From positions 1 to 53,952 of the forward strand of contig PBWO01000039.1 in assembly GCA_002727275.1 (NCBI GenBank): a DNA stretch of 53,952 nt, read 5' to 3'. Source of the DNA: Methanobacteriota archaeon (lineage in GTDB: Archaea > Thermoplasmatota > Poseidoniia > Poseidoniales > Thalassarchaeaceae). Shown here piece after piece: positions 44,127 to 52,240 of this stretch (positions are counted from its first letter, which is position 1; each line of letters starts with the position of its first letter). A program made the position numbers and the translations under genes. A model generated the notes under the pieces. It worked only from the letters and a program-made list of their open reading frames with translations, did no database searches and had not been told where the DNA came from.

Positions 44127-44513
44127 TCAACCGAATGACTGCCCACAGCCACATGCCCTGTCTGCGTTAGGATTCTCAATTTGGAAACCTCCGCCCATCA
44201 ACGAATCCTTGAAGTCAATCGTAATCCCTGTTAGTAATGCACTGTCCTTATTGTGGATAAGTACAGTCATCCCATCCACATCTAACTTTTGGAATAAGTT
44301 ATCATCAGGTTCTTCGATAATTTTCATATCGTATAGGTATCCTGAGCAGCCGCCTGATTGTGCGCTGATTACAAGTACACGCGAGTCTTCTTCACCTTGA
44401 AACTCAGCGCGCATTGCGGCCTTAGCAGAGTCGGTGAATGTCATCACAACATCAACAACTTCGACAGTTGCAACAACTGGAAGGCTGAAACCTTCGCCGT
44501 CCATTATGCCCAT
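44127..44513 (-). CDS. iscA: A-type iron-sulfur carrier (IscA/ErpA family)
   Basis: Binds Fe-S clusters or iron and passes them to target proteins. The three conserved cysteines are C in G-G-C-S-G-Y and the C-G-C pair near the C-terminus (A-C-G-C-G-Q-S-F). From the ATG at 44513 it has 128 residues, including a short N-terminal lead before M-T-F-T-D. The frame extends to 44573, but that overlaps fdhD head to head; the TATA box at 44536-44543 fits the 44513 start. ygfZ follows in the same operon. Confidence 0.92.
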   Translation of the reverse strand: MGIMDGEGFSLPVVATVEVVDVVMTFTDSAKAAMRAEFQGEEDSRVLVISAQSGGCSGYLYDMKIIEEPDDNLFQKLDVDGMTVLIHNKDSALLTGITIDFKDSLMGGGFQIENPNADRACGCGQSFG

Positions 44514-44535
44514 GTTACGTGGTGATGATGGGTGG

Positions 44536-44543
44536 TATTTGAA
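44536..44543. promoter_or_regulatory. Shared bidirectional TATA box between iscA and fdhD
   Basis: TATTTGAA on the plus strand, TTCAAATA on the minus strand. It lies 22 nt from the fdhD ATG (44566) and 22 nt from the iscA ATG (44513), so each start codon sees it at -30 to -23. Both transcripts would be leaderless. No other AT-rich octamer lies in the 52-nt spacer. Confidence 0.65.
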
Positions 44544-44565
44544 CGGTTGTGGAGCATTTTCTTCA

Positions 44566-45402
44566 ATGGCCATAACCCAATACGATACAACCCTTGCCGA
44601 TTACGTGGACAAGACTGTGCGCAGACCTAGTATCAGGGCCGAGAATGGTGAAACTTACAGAAGACCCGATTCTGTATCAGTAGAAGCTGCACTGTCCATT
44701 GCAATTGAAAAATCAGGCCAAACATATGAATTAGGCATAACCATGAGAACTCCTTGTGAGGACAAGGAACTAGTTATCGGTTTTCTTCATTCAGAAGGAG
44801 TCATAGATTCAGTAGACTGTTTTTCATCAGTAGAGACTAGCGAAGATAGAGTAGTAGTACATCTCCTTGACTCAACTAAGTTTGATCCAGAAGAGCTAAC
44901 ACGAAGGACCACAATGACATCATCTTGCGGCATCTGTGGTAAGGATTCTATTTCCAATCTTCTGCACATTCACGGTCCAGAGTTGTGCAACGACTTTTCA
45001 ATCACCCATGAGGAAGTCAGCAGAGCTGTTTCTGGTCTACGTTCTATGCAATCTACATTTGATATTACAGGTGGAACTCATGCATGCGGGAGGGCGAGTG
45101 TAGATGGTGTAATCACCGATGTTCGTGAGGACATTGGTAGACACAATGCAATGGACAAACTGATTGGTTCGGCTATACTCAAACGTGAAACTCCAATTGG
45201 ACGAGAACTAGTGGTAGTTTCCGGTAGAGCATCATTCGAATTGGTGCAAAAAGCCCTCAAGGTAGGTTTCCCAGTGATGGTTTCCGTTGGTGCCCCGAGC
45301 AGTCTTGCAGTAGACCTAGCAAATGAGCACGGATTGACTTTGGTATCCTTTGCTAACGAAGATAGGATGACTATATTCAGCGGTAGCAACAGGGTCTGTT
45401 AG
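44566..45402 (+). CDS. fdhD: Formate dehydrogenase accessory sulfurtransferase FdhD
   Basis: Transfers sulfur to the molybdenum/tungsten cofactor of formate-dehydrogenase-type enzymes. The C-G-I-C pair (T-S-S-C-G-I-C-G) is the sulfur-carrying site. F-L-H-S-E-G, T-G-G-T-H-A and D-I-G-R-H-N-A-M-D-K are family motifs. It has 278 residues. The start at 44566 is set by the TATA box at -30; the frame back to 44434 is rejected. The next gene, a molybdopterin oxidoreductase, begins one base after its stop and is the likely client. Confidence 0.93.
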   Translation: MAITQYDTTLADYVDKTVRRPSIRAENGETYRRPDSVSVEAALSIAIEKSGQTYELGITMRTPCEDKELVIGFLHSEGVIDSVDCFSSVETSEDRVVVHLLDSTKFDPEELTRRTTMTSSCGICGKDSISNLLHIHGPELCNDFSITHEEVSRAVSGLRSMQSTFDITGGTHACGRASVDGVITDVREDIGRHNAMDKLIGSAILKRETPIGRELVVVSGRASFELVQKALKVGFPVMVSVGAPSSLAVDLANEHGLTLVSFANEDRMTIFSGSNRVC

Positions 45403-45403
45403 G

Positions 45404-47773
45404 ATGAAACAGCGAGATGCTGATGTAAGCAAACAGTCTCGCAGACACATGAGCAGGGACGTAGAACACCTAACTCCCGTTAAGGATAAGCCCCTGCTTA
45501 AGTCCAAGCCCAAGACTGTCGCAGCTGGCATTCCCGCTGTTCTTTCTACAATGACCCACGGTCTAACTCGTATGGGCGCAATACGTTCAGTAACCAATTT
45601 GACCCGTGTTAATTCATTCGGAGGCTTCGACTGCCCTGGATGCGCATGGCCAGATCCAGACGATGAACGTACAGTCTTCGAATTCTGTGAGAACGGAGCC
45701 AAAGCTGTTGCGGACGAGGCCACAAGAGCCCGCGCTGATCCAGATTTCTGGTCCGAATGGTCGGTTGCTGATTTATCACGAAAACCTGACCACTGGCTAA
45801 ATTCACAGGGTAGGCTTACCCATCCAATGATACTTAGGCCCGACTCACAGCATTACGAACCCATAGCATGGCAATCTGCATTCGAGATTATTGCTGACCA
45901 CCTTTCATCATTAGATAATCCTGATGAGGCTATTTTCTACACATCTGGAAGAACTAGCAACGAAGCGGCTTTCCTTTGGCAGCTATTAGCTCGCAGGCTA
46001 GGAACAAACAACCTACCAGATTGCTCCAACATGTGTCATGAGTCATCTGGAGTCGCTCTCGGAGACTCAATTGGAATAGGCAAAGGGACCGTAAAATTAG
46101 ACGATTTCAACAAGGCTGATCTAATTTTGGTTGTCGGCCAAAATCCTGGCTCCAATCACCCTCGCATGCTTTCAGCATTGAAGGCTGCCAAGGTTGCAGG
46201 GGCTTCTGTAGTTAGTATCAATCCATTGTTTGAAACAGGAATGAAGAGATTCAAACATCCTCAAGACCCACTCGAAGTGATTGGGCAGGGGACAAAAATT
46301 GCTGATATGCACATCCCTGTAAATGTCAATGGTGATTTAGCTCTATTCAGGGGCCTCTCAAAATCAATTATTTCCGGGGCTGGAGTTGATTACGAATTTA
46401 TTGAAGAATTCACTCATGGCTACTATGAATATGAGAACGCAGTTTCTAACACTAGTTGGAGTGAAATTGTCTCAACTTCTGGAGTTTCAAGACATGACAT
46501 AGAGAAACTAGCGACAGCAATGCGGTCCTCGAAAGGGACAATAGTCTGTTGGGCCATGGGCCTGACGCAGCATCACAATTCTGTAGCTACTATCCAAGAA
46601 ATCGTCAATTCATTGCTCCTAGGTGGGCACATAGGGAGGCCAGGTTCAGGACTTTGTCCAGTTAGGGGGCATTCGAATGTACAAGGGGATAGAACAGTTG
46701 GAATTAATCACAAACCATCTAGTGGATTCTTATCGTCGCTAAGAAATACTACTGGCATTGCCCCACCTACAAGTCATGGATTCGACTCCGTTGCTTCTGT
46801 TCTTGCTATGCTAGAAGGTGAGGCCAGTGTATTCTTGTCAATGGGAGGCAACTTTGTTTCTGCTATGTCCGATACAGATTCTACATGCAAAGCAATTCAG
46901 AATTGTGATTTGACCGTTCAAATTTCTACTAAACCGAATCGTTCACATCTTGTAACCGGAAAAACCGCTTTAATTCTACCATGTTTAGGCAGGACTGAGA
47001 GAGATATCTCTGCAGAGGGAGACCAGTTTGTTACTGTTGAGAACTCTATGGGTGTTGTGCATTCTTCACGCGGTTCGGCCAAACCAGCATCCAAGCATCT
47101 AATGTCGGAACCCAGTATCGTCTCTGCTATTGGCAGTGCATTAGAAATCAAGATTGGCCAATCAGGAATTCCCTGGGATTTTCTATCAAACGATTACGAC
47201 TCAATACGTGACATGATTGAATCGGCAATTCCCGGTTTCGACTCATATAATGAGAGAGTTCGTGAGCCTTCTGGATTCTATTTGCCAAATCCACCTCGTG
47301 ATGCTCGAACTTTCAATACAGATTCTGGAAAAGCAAATTTCAGAGCACATTCAATTTCCTCAGTTTCTCCAGAAAAAGATCAGTTTGTAATGATGACAAT
47401 CCGTTCACATGATCAGTATAACACAACAATTTACGGGCTCGATGACAGGTATAGGGGAATCAAGCAATCACGACGTATTGTTCTAATGTGTAGGGAAGAC
47501 ATGGATAAACTAGGTATTAAGACCGGAACAATGGTGGATTTGAAGTCTCACTTTGAAGGCCAAATTCTCATGGCTCCAAAATGGAGAGTCGTCGAATATG
47601 ACATCCCTGCCAATAACGTCGCTACTTACTTCCCTGAAGCCAATTGTCTAATTCCGCTAAATAGCGTCGCCGAAGGTAGCAATACTCCAACTAGTAAATC
47701 AGTTTGTGTTACTATTCAACCAACATCTCAGAATATGAGGTTCTGGAATAGTAAGGCGACTCAGGCAGCCTGA
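45404..47773 (+). CDS. FdhF/YdeP-type molybdopterin oxidoreductase
   Basis: A 789-residue protein of the 'oxidoreductase alpha (molybdopterin) subunit' group that includes E. coli YdeP, related to formate dehydrogenase alpha. The N-terminal F-D-C-P-G-C-A-W-P-D-P and F-C-E-N-G-A-K marks are present. Molybdopterin-binding stretches follow (G-R-T-S-N-E-A, C-H-E-S-S-G, V-G-Q-N-P-G-S-N-H-P, G-H-S-N-V-Q-G). The full four-Cys cluster motif of true formate dehydrogenases is not visible. The substrate is unknown. It is one base after fdhD and overlaps the convergent TPR gene by 13 bp. No partner subunit follows. Confidence 0.85.
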   Translation: MKQRDADVSKQSRRHMSRDVEHLTPVKDKPLLKSKPKTVAAGIPAVLSTMTHGLTRMGAIRSVTNLTRVNSFGGFDCPGCAWPDPDDERTVFEFCENGAKAVADEATRARADPDFWSEWSVADLSRKPDHWLNSQGRLTHPMILRPDSQHYEPIAWQSAFEIIADHLSSLDNPDEAIFYTSGRTSNEAAFLWQLLARRLGTNNLPDCSNMCHESSGVALGDSIGIGKGTVKLDDFNKADLILVVGQNPGSNHPRMLSALKAAKVAGASVVSINPLFETGMKRFKHPQDPLEVIGQGTKIADMHIPVNVNGDLALFRGLSKSIISGAGVDYEFIEEFTHGYYEYENAVSNTSWSEIVSTSGVSRHDIEKLATAMRSSKGTIVCWAMGLTQHHNSVATIQEIVNSLLLGGHIGRPGSGLCPVRGHSNVQGDRTVGINHKPSSGFLSSLRNTTGIAPPTSHGFDSVASVLAMLEGEASVFLSMGGNFVSAMSDTDSTCKAIQNCDLTVQISTKPNRSHLVTGKTALILPCLGRTERDISAEGDQFVTVENSMGVVHSSRGSAKPASKHLMSEPSIVSAIGSALEIKIGQSGIPWDFLSNDYDSIRDMIESAIPGFDSYNERVREPSGFYLPNPPRDARTFNTDSGKANFRAHSISSVSPEKDQFVMMTIRSHDQYNTTIYGLDDRYRGIKQSRRIVLMCREDMDKLGIKTGTMVDLKSHFEGQILMAPKWRVVEYDIPANNVATYFPEANCLIPLNSVAEGSNTPTSKSVCVTIQPTSQNMRFWNSKATQAA

Positions 47774-49551
47774 TTCCGACGCTTCTTCTGCTCTTTACTG
47801 AGTAATCTACAACGATTAATCTGCGTCTTACAGAGGTCTCGATCTTCGCCCCCGATTCCTCTCTGTAGGGCCTGCTCAAAGCACTTTATCGCATCAGCAT
47901 AATGTTCTACAGCAGCATACGAGGAACCCATGTTATACAATGTCCTTCCACTTACACTGGTTGGATCCATCGAGATTGCAGCATGGTAAGCTTGGATACT
48001 TTCAGCAAACCTTCCGAGTTGATATAGAGCGTGTCCACGACCATTCTGAGACCTTATCCGCAGCTCCTTTTCTTCACGTGGAGCTCCTCCGATGGCCTTC
48101 TCAAAGCAATTCAATGCCTCTACTCCCTTATCTTCGGAAAGAAGAGCAAGACCACGATTATACCACTCGATACACACATTTACACTCTCCTCTTCATGAG
48201 AAGGCAATTCTGACATTCTCTCTTGTGCTTCAGCTGCAGCTTGAATCAAATCAATCTCTGCAACATGTTCAGCCTCATCATCCTCTTGTGTTTCCTGAGT
48301 CAATAGGAATTCAGCTCTCTGTCTGCATTGTTGTGCCCTTTCAATATGCCCTGCTATAGATAGGGCATCCGCCAAGCCGTTCCAGACTTCAGGCGATTGC
48401 TTATCCTCCTCAAGGACTTCCTTCCATGCATTGACCGCGCCGATTGCATCACCCGATTCAGTAAGACTTCTTGCTATTGAAATTCTATAACCTCGTGTAT
48501 CGGTGATATCGATATCAGAATCAGCTTCCAAATGAACCTCATCATCAGGGATATCATCTACATTTGGACCTGATATTTCTGGCTCATCTTCAGGGCTCGA
48601 TTCCTCCTTATGCTCCTCCTCTTCTATTTCCTCCTCTCTGGAAACGGTAATCTCTGTCAGTTTTTCAGAAATCGGGTGGCTTGGGTCTATTGCAACAACT
48701 CTATTCCAGTGATTAATTGCCGATTCATCATCTCCCTCTTCTGCGTATCCCTCACCACGAGCCACTAGGCTGTTCAAATGCCCTGGGTCACAAAGCAATG
48801 CATTTGCAAGAGACTGCTTTGCATCATTTAGTTGCCCAGACTTGCGTAGTAATTGGGCCAGATTGTAGTGCGTCTTAGCCTCATCTTGTCCAATTCGTAT
48901 CGCGTACTCAAATGCGTGTATAGCATCCTCATCATGTCCCAATTGAGCAAGGCATAATCCACATAGTGACCAAAGAGAAGCATTGTTCGACTGATCCCCT
49001 TCTAATCGCGGTTGAATTAGTTCCAGTGCCTCATTGGGTAATTCTGACTTCAGTAATTCTTCAGACTGTATTACAACTTCTTCAATCGGTTCGAGAACTG
49101 GGGAAGCTGACAGCATAGGAGGCTCTTCTTCCTCAACAGCATCTTCGATTGGTCTAGCTTCGAGCATTGGGGCCTCTTCGATTACCTGTTTCGAAACTTC
49201 ATCATGAAGCGTCGCGATCCTTAGTAAATCAGGAACCTCTCCTACCGACTCAATTGCCATTCTTGCGTACCCCGACGCCCTCTCAGGTTCACTATTCTCT
49301 AGTAACACTGCAAGATTAGCTACTGTAGGTCCATGACCCGGCTTGATTTCGTGTGCTCTTTCGAATGCAGGAATGGCCAAATGGGTATCGCCGCGCTTTG
49401 AATGTATTACTCCCATGCCATACCACGCAGTCGCACTCTGGCCATTTATCTGAGTAGCTTTTGTGTATCCATCTAAGGCCCCTAGTAGGTCACCAGTCGA
49501 TGCTTTAGAAGAAGCATCGTTCAACAAAGTAATCAATGCCTCATCAGCCAC
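47761..49551 (-). CDS. TPR-repeat protein with acidic linkers
   Basis: A 596-residue soluble protein of at least eight tetratricopeptide repeats, with the typical W-x-x-x-G, A-I-x-x-F/Y-x-x-A and D-P spacing in three groups (about residues 5-90, 165-300 and 460-580). Two long Glu/Asp-rich linkers separate them (about 120-160 and 305-345). TPR proteins are scaffolds; no enzyme domain is fused. The TATA-like CGTTTAAC on the minus strand (49574-49581) lies at -30 to -23 and supports the ATG at 49551. Confidence 0.88.
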   Translation of the reverse strand: MADEALITLLNDASSKASTGDLLGALDGYTKATQINGQSATAWYGMGVIHSKRGDTHLAIPAFERAHEIKPGHGPTVANLAVLLENSEPERASGYARMAIESVGEVPDLLRIATLHDEVSKQVIEEAPMLEARPIEDAVEEEEPPMLSASPVLEPIEEVVIQSEELLKSELPNEALELIQPRLEGDQSNNASLWSLCGLCLAQLGHDEDAIHAFEYAIRIGQDEAKTHYNLAQLLRKSGQLNDAKQSLANALLCDPGHLNSLVARGEGYAEEGDDESAINHWNRVVAIDPSHPISEKLTEITVSREEEIEEEEHKEESSPEDEPEISGPNVDDIPDDEVHLEADSDIDITDTRGYRISIARSLTESGDAIGAVNAWKEVLEEDKQSPEVWNGLADALSIAGHIERAQQCRQRAEFLLTQETQEDDEAEHVAEIDLIQAAAEAQERMSELPSHEEESVNVCIEWYNRGLALLSEDKGVEALNCFEKAIGGAPREEKELRIRSQNGRGHALYQLGRFAESIQAYHAAISMDPTSVSGRTLYNMGSSYAAVEHYADAIKCFEQALQRGIGGEDRDLCKTQINRCRLLSKEQKKRRNQAA

Positions 49552-49612
49552 GCTTCCGCCTTAGCGCATTATGGTTAAACGTTCTCCGAAGATGTTAGCA
49601 TCGATACCTCTG

Positions 49613-49620
49613 TATTCAAG
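49613..49620 (+). promoter_or_regulatory. TATA-like box for the flavin reductase operon
   Basis: TATTCAAG lies about 31 to 24 nt before the ATG at 49644. It is close to the TATTTGAA box of iscA/fdhD in sequence and spacing. Confidence 0.45.
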
Positions 49621-49643
49621 GCCTAACGCGCCTTCGTAGTGCT

Positions 49644-50195
49644 ATGGCTGGAGACTTACGAATCATGGGTATTTGCGGCACTTATGGCCTAGATTCTGCC
49701 AACGGACGAATGCTTGAGATAATGTTCGAACATTGCAGAGAGTTAGGAGCAGAGTGTATCATATGGGACAATACGGAATCTCCACTTCCTCTAGTCGGTG
49801 CCGAAGGAAGTTGGGACGATGATAATGTCAAAACATTTCAAGAATTGGCTACTTCATCCGACGCCTTCGTATTGTCGAGCCCAGAATATCATGGCACCAT
49901 GAGTGGTGTGATGAAAAATAACCTAGATTGGTTGTATTCAAAACATACGTCCGGTAAGCCATTCAGTCTGATGTGTACCTTAGGGGGTCAAGCAAGTAAC
50001 AATACGTTAAATCACATGCGAATTGCAGCAAGATGGATACATGGCTGGGTCACACCTGAACAGGTTGCTGTCCCTCACATTAAGGAGGCTTTCGACGATA
50101 ATGGAGAACTACTTGATGAGAATATTTCCGAAAGAGTTGGGGTGATGGCAAAATCTCTAGTAGACATGGCTGAATATCTCAGATCACGGCGATGA
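49644..50195 (+). CDS. NADPH-dependent FMN reductase-like flavoprotein
   Basis: A 183-residue flavodoxin-fold protein of the NADPH-dependent FMN reductase family. It has an N-terminal G-T-Y phosphate loop (G-I-C-G-T-Y-G-L-D-S-A-N-G), S-P-E-Y-H-G-T-M-S-G-V-M-K-N-x-L-D-W near the middle, and G-G-Q-A-S-N later. Members reduce flavins, quinones or azo compounds. Its TGA overlaps the ATG of the next small gene in ATGA form, so it leads a coupled operon. Confidence 0.9.
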   Translation: MAGDLRIMGICGTYGLDSANGRMLEIMFEHCRELGAECIIWDNTESPLPLVGAEGSWDDDNVKTFQELATSSDAFVLSSPEYHGTMSGVMKNNLDWLYSKHTSGKPFSLMCTLGGQASNNTLNHMRIAARWIHGWVTPEQVAVPHIKEAFDDNGELLDENISERVGVMAKSLVDMAEYLRSRR

Positions 50196-50368
50196 GGCTC
50201 ATGGCGAGCTTACCGGAAGGATCTGAAATCATTTTGATGCTTGTTGCTATATCTGGAGTATCCACTTGGTACCTATCCAACTTCAGTGAGAATGAAACTG
50301 CTCTAAGATTGTCTGCTCTATTGGGAGTAGCATCAATGCTGACTTTACTTGGTATGGTGTTGATGTGA
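50192..50368 (+). CDS. 58-aa two-TM microprotein in the PqqD-like operon
   Basis: A short gene joined by 4-bp overlaps on both sides: its ATG overlaps the upstream stop (ATGA) and its TGA overlaps the downstream GTG (GTGA). The product has two hydrophobic segments around a polar turn with N-F-S-E-N-E-T. The exact couplings strongly suggest it is real in spite of its size. No known family. It could be a membrane partner of the flavoprotein or the PqqD-like protein. Confidence 0.65.
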   Translation: MRLMASLPEGSEIILMLVAISGVSTWYLSNFSENETALRLSALLGVASMLTLLGMVLM

Positions 50369-50829
50369 ACAGTGTATCGCAAGACTCCTATCCAACCAGA
50401 GCCCCTGTTTGGTGGGGGAGGAGGGGTCCGGCAGGGCCTCATCCCGAAGAAAGCGGTTGTACAGGTAGAATGATCCTAATTCGCCACCCTAAGGTACTAT
50501 CCAAATTTGAATCTATTATAGCCCGAATCACTAGGGCACCTAAGGAGTTGAGGAGACCTTTGGATGACATGAATTCTCTACTCTGGGAGTTGATGGATGG
50601 TACGAGAACATTGGGCCAGATTAACCATCTAATGGACTCGACTTTTCATGAGCGGATAGCACCCGTCGAAGAGAGAGTCGAGGCCTCAATCACCAATATG
50701 ATATCACTCGGACTAGTTGTCATGAGGACTTCACCAATCAGTGGTCAATGGGATACGTCCGCTTTGTACGATCCAAGCCATTCCCTTCCTGTAACCAAAC
50801 CATCACTAGGGATAATCGAGGAAGAGTAA
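50365..50829 (+). CDS. PqqD-like peptide-recognition (RRE-type) protein
   Basis: A 154-residue protein whose middle, about residues 60-118, resembles PqqD: R-R-P-L-D-D-M-N-S-L-L-W-E-L-M-D-G-x-R-T-L-G-Q-I, then a helix and a short wing L-G-L-V-V. PqqD-type domains bind precursor peptides of ribosomally made, modified natural products. The N-terminus is Arg/Pro/Gly-rich and may be disordered. The start is GTG overlapping the preceding stop. No radical SAM partner is nearby. A generic winged-helix role is the alternative. Confidence 0.7.
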   Translation: MNSVSQDSYPTRAPVWWGRRGPAGPHPEESGCTGRMILIRHPKVLSKFESIIARITRAPKELRRPLDDMNSLLWELMDGTRTLGQINHLMDSTFHERIAPVEERVEASITNMISLGLVVMRTSPISGQWDTSALYDPSHSLPVTKPSLGIIEEE

Positions 50830-51630
50830 CTATTGTTCTGGCTCTGGGGCATCTTTTCTTTTCTGTTCATCGATTGCATGCTTCCTCTTCGCAGAGAAGT
50901 ATACTAGTAATGGCAGGAACAACAGGAATGCGAAGCAGCCCACCAACGTGGCAAAACTGTAAACAGATTCTTGGATAGGATCTAGTTCAAATGCTTCTAC
51001 GGAAATCAAATCATGAGTTACAATATTCATCGTAGATTCAATTCCTGTAGAGTCGACAGTAGAACCATCCTGCAGGACGGTAATCCTCCAAGTGACAGTT
51101 TTGTTCTCATCACTCATTAGTTCCAAAGCAGCGAGTTCTGCAGAAGTCTGATCTTCACTTTGCAGATATCCTAATCCGTCAATGGGCAACTTGAGTGAGA
51201 CAATACCTCTCATCTGGTGAGAATCCGATTCAACTTCGCTTTCGTGTAAACTAGAATACTCGCATGTTTCCGAGACCTCGGTCGTTTGTTCGCCACAATT
51301 GAAATTGTCAGCATCAGGTGAGCCCAATAGAGGTGAGTAATACCACTCTGTACCTGAGGCATCAATCCTGACAGTCATTCCGTCTTGCAGCCCATTGAAA
51401 GAGAGATTCAACCAGGTGATGCCTGATTGAGTAGTCACGAACCAGTCGGCCTTACCTTCTTCATTCTCCTGCAAATCTAATTCGATTTCTGTATTTGTTG
51501 TCGCGTATCCATAGTACTCAGTGTCTACAGTGTTTGAGTACACTGCATAGGCTAGGACCAGAACAAGAGTTAGCCCAGTACCAATCATGGTTCTGAGCAT
51601 GTTCGGGTTACGCGACATCGACTTGCGCAT
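50830..51630 (-). CDS. Membrane-anchored exported protein, hypothetical
   Basis: A 266-residue protein with one N-terminal membrane helix, an acidic extracellular beta-rich part with a Cys pair (N-C-G ... T-C-E-Y), and a second helix near the C-terminus followed by a strongly basic and acidic tail. It is topologically an extracellular loop held at both ends. The start at 51630 is set by ATTCAAAT (minus strand, 51653-51660) at -30 to -23; the frame to 51702 is rejected. The stop abuts the PqqD-like gene. Confidence 0.68.
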   Translation of the reverse strand: MRKSMSRNPNMLRTMIGTGLTLVLVLAYAVYSNTVDTEYYGYATTNTEIELDLQENEEGKADWFVTTQSGITWLNLSFNGLQDGMTVRIDASGTEWYYSPLLGSPDADNFNCGEQTTEVSETCEYSSLHESEVESDSHQMRGIVSLKLPIDGLGYLQSEDQTSAELAALELMSDENKTVTWRITVLQDGSTVDSTGIESTMNIVTHDLISVEAFELDPIQESVYSFATLVGCFAFLLFLPLLVYFSAKRKHAIDEQKRKDAPEPEQ

Positions 51631-51652
51631 GTCCATTCGTGCTAACAGGGGG

Positions 51653-51660
51653 ATTTGAAT
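51653..51660 (-). promoter_or_regulatory. TATA box of the exported protein gene
   Basis: Minus-strand ATTCAAAT lies 22 nt from the ATG at 51630, the same spacing as at iscA, fdhD and sod. It decides the start among four nearby ATG codons. Confidence 0.5.
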
Positions 51661-51716
51661 ACTTGTGAGATGCTGCCAGTTGCGTATGCCACGTAGTGGC
51701 AAACAGAGTCATCACG

Positions 51717-51726
51717 ATTAAATATG
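51717..51726 (+). promoter_or_regulatory. TATA-like box for the ribosomal protein operon
   Basis: ATTAAATATG-like sequence about 34-43 nt before the eS19 start. This would give a short leader of roughly 10-15 nt. It is the most AT-rich spot in the spacer. Confidence 0.45.
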
Positions 51727-51759
51727 GACTCTAGGACGGCCGGACCGCGCTGTGAGCCT

Positions 51760-52230
51760 ATGACTACAATCCACGATGTCCCGGCCGACCTACTCATTGG
51801 TGAGCTGGCAAGCCGCTTGAGCGAGATAAGCGACATCACTGCTCCAGACTGGGCAGATTACGCCAAAACTGGAACCCACCGTGAAAGACCTCCCGTTCAG
51901 GCAGATTGGTGGCAAGTTAGATCCGCGGCCATTCTTCGAAAGGTCGGCATGCTTGGGCCAATCGGTGTAAACCACATGTCTCAACACTTTGGTGGACCTA
52001 AGGACAGAGGTGTGAAACAGAATCGCGCCGTTGCTGGCTCTAGGAATGTTGCTAGGACAATCATGCAGCAGCTGACTGCTTGTGGACTAATAACCAGCAA
52101 GCACAATCCTGCTGGCACTGTAAATCTAGGTAAGGTGCTGACCAGTGATGGCCAGAGCCTGCTTGACGAGGTCGCCCATGCAGTCAGACCACAGGCCGAA
52201 GAGAGATATCCTGGACTCTCGAATTACTGA
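51760..52230 (+). CDS. rps19e: Ribosomal protein eS19
   Basis: A 156-residue small-subunit protein shared by archaea and eukaryotes. The family pattern is plain: V-P-A-D-L-L-I near the start, P-P-V-Q-A-D-W-W-Q-V-R-S-A-A-I-L-R-K-V-G, then the G-P-I-G-V-N-H and S-R-N-V-A-R-T-I-M-Q-Q-L blocks. The ATG at 51760 is chosen over the longer frame at 51724, which overlaps the promoter. It heads a four-gene ribosomal protein run. Confidence 0.96.
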   Translation: MTTIHDVPADLLIGELASRLSEISDITAPDWADYAKTGTHRERPPVQADWWQVRSAAILRKVGMLGPIGVNHMSQHFGGPKDRGVKQNRAVAGSRNVARTIMQQLTACGLITSKHNPAGTVNLGKVLTSDGQSLLDEVAHAVRPQAEERYPGLSNY

Positions 52231-52240
52231 GGTGAATGTG

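Noticed and set aside
44434..44573. Long start choices for fdhD (44434) and iscA (44573)
   Set aside because: The two would overlap head to head by up to 140 bp, and the shared TATA box would fall inside both. Starts at 44566 and 44513 fit the promoter.
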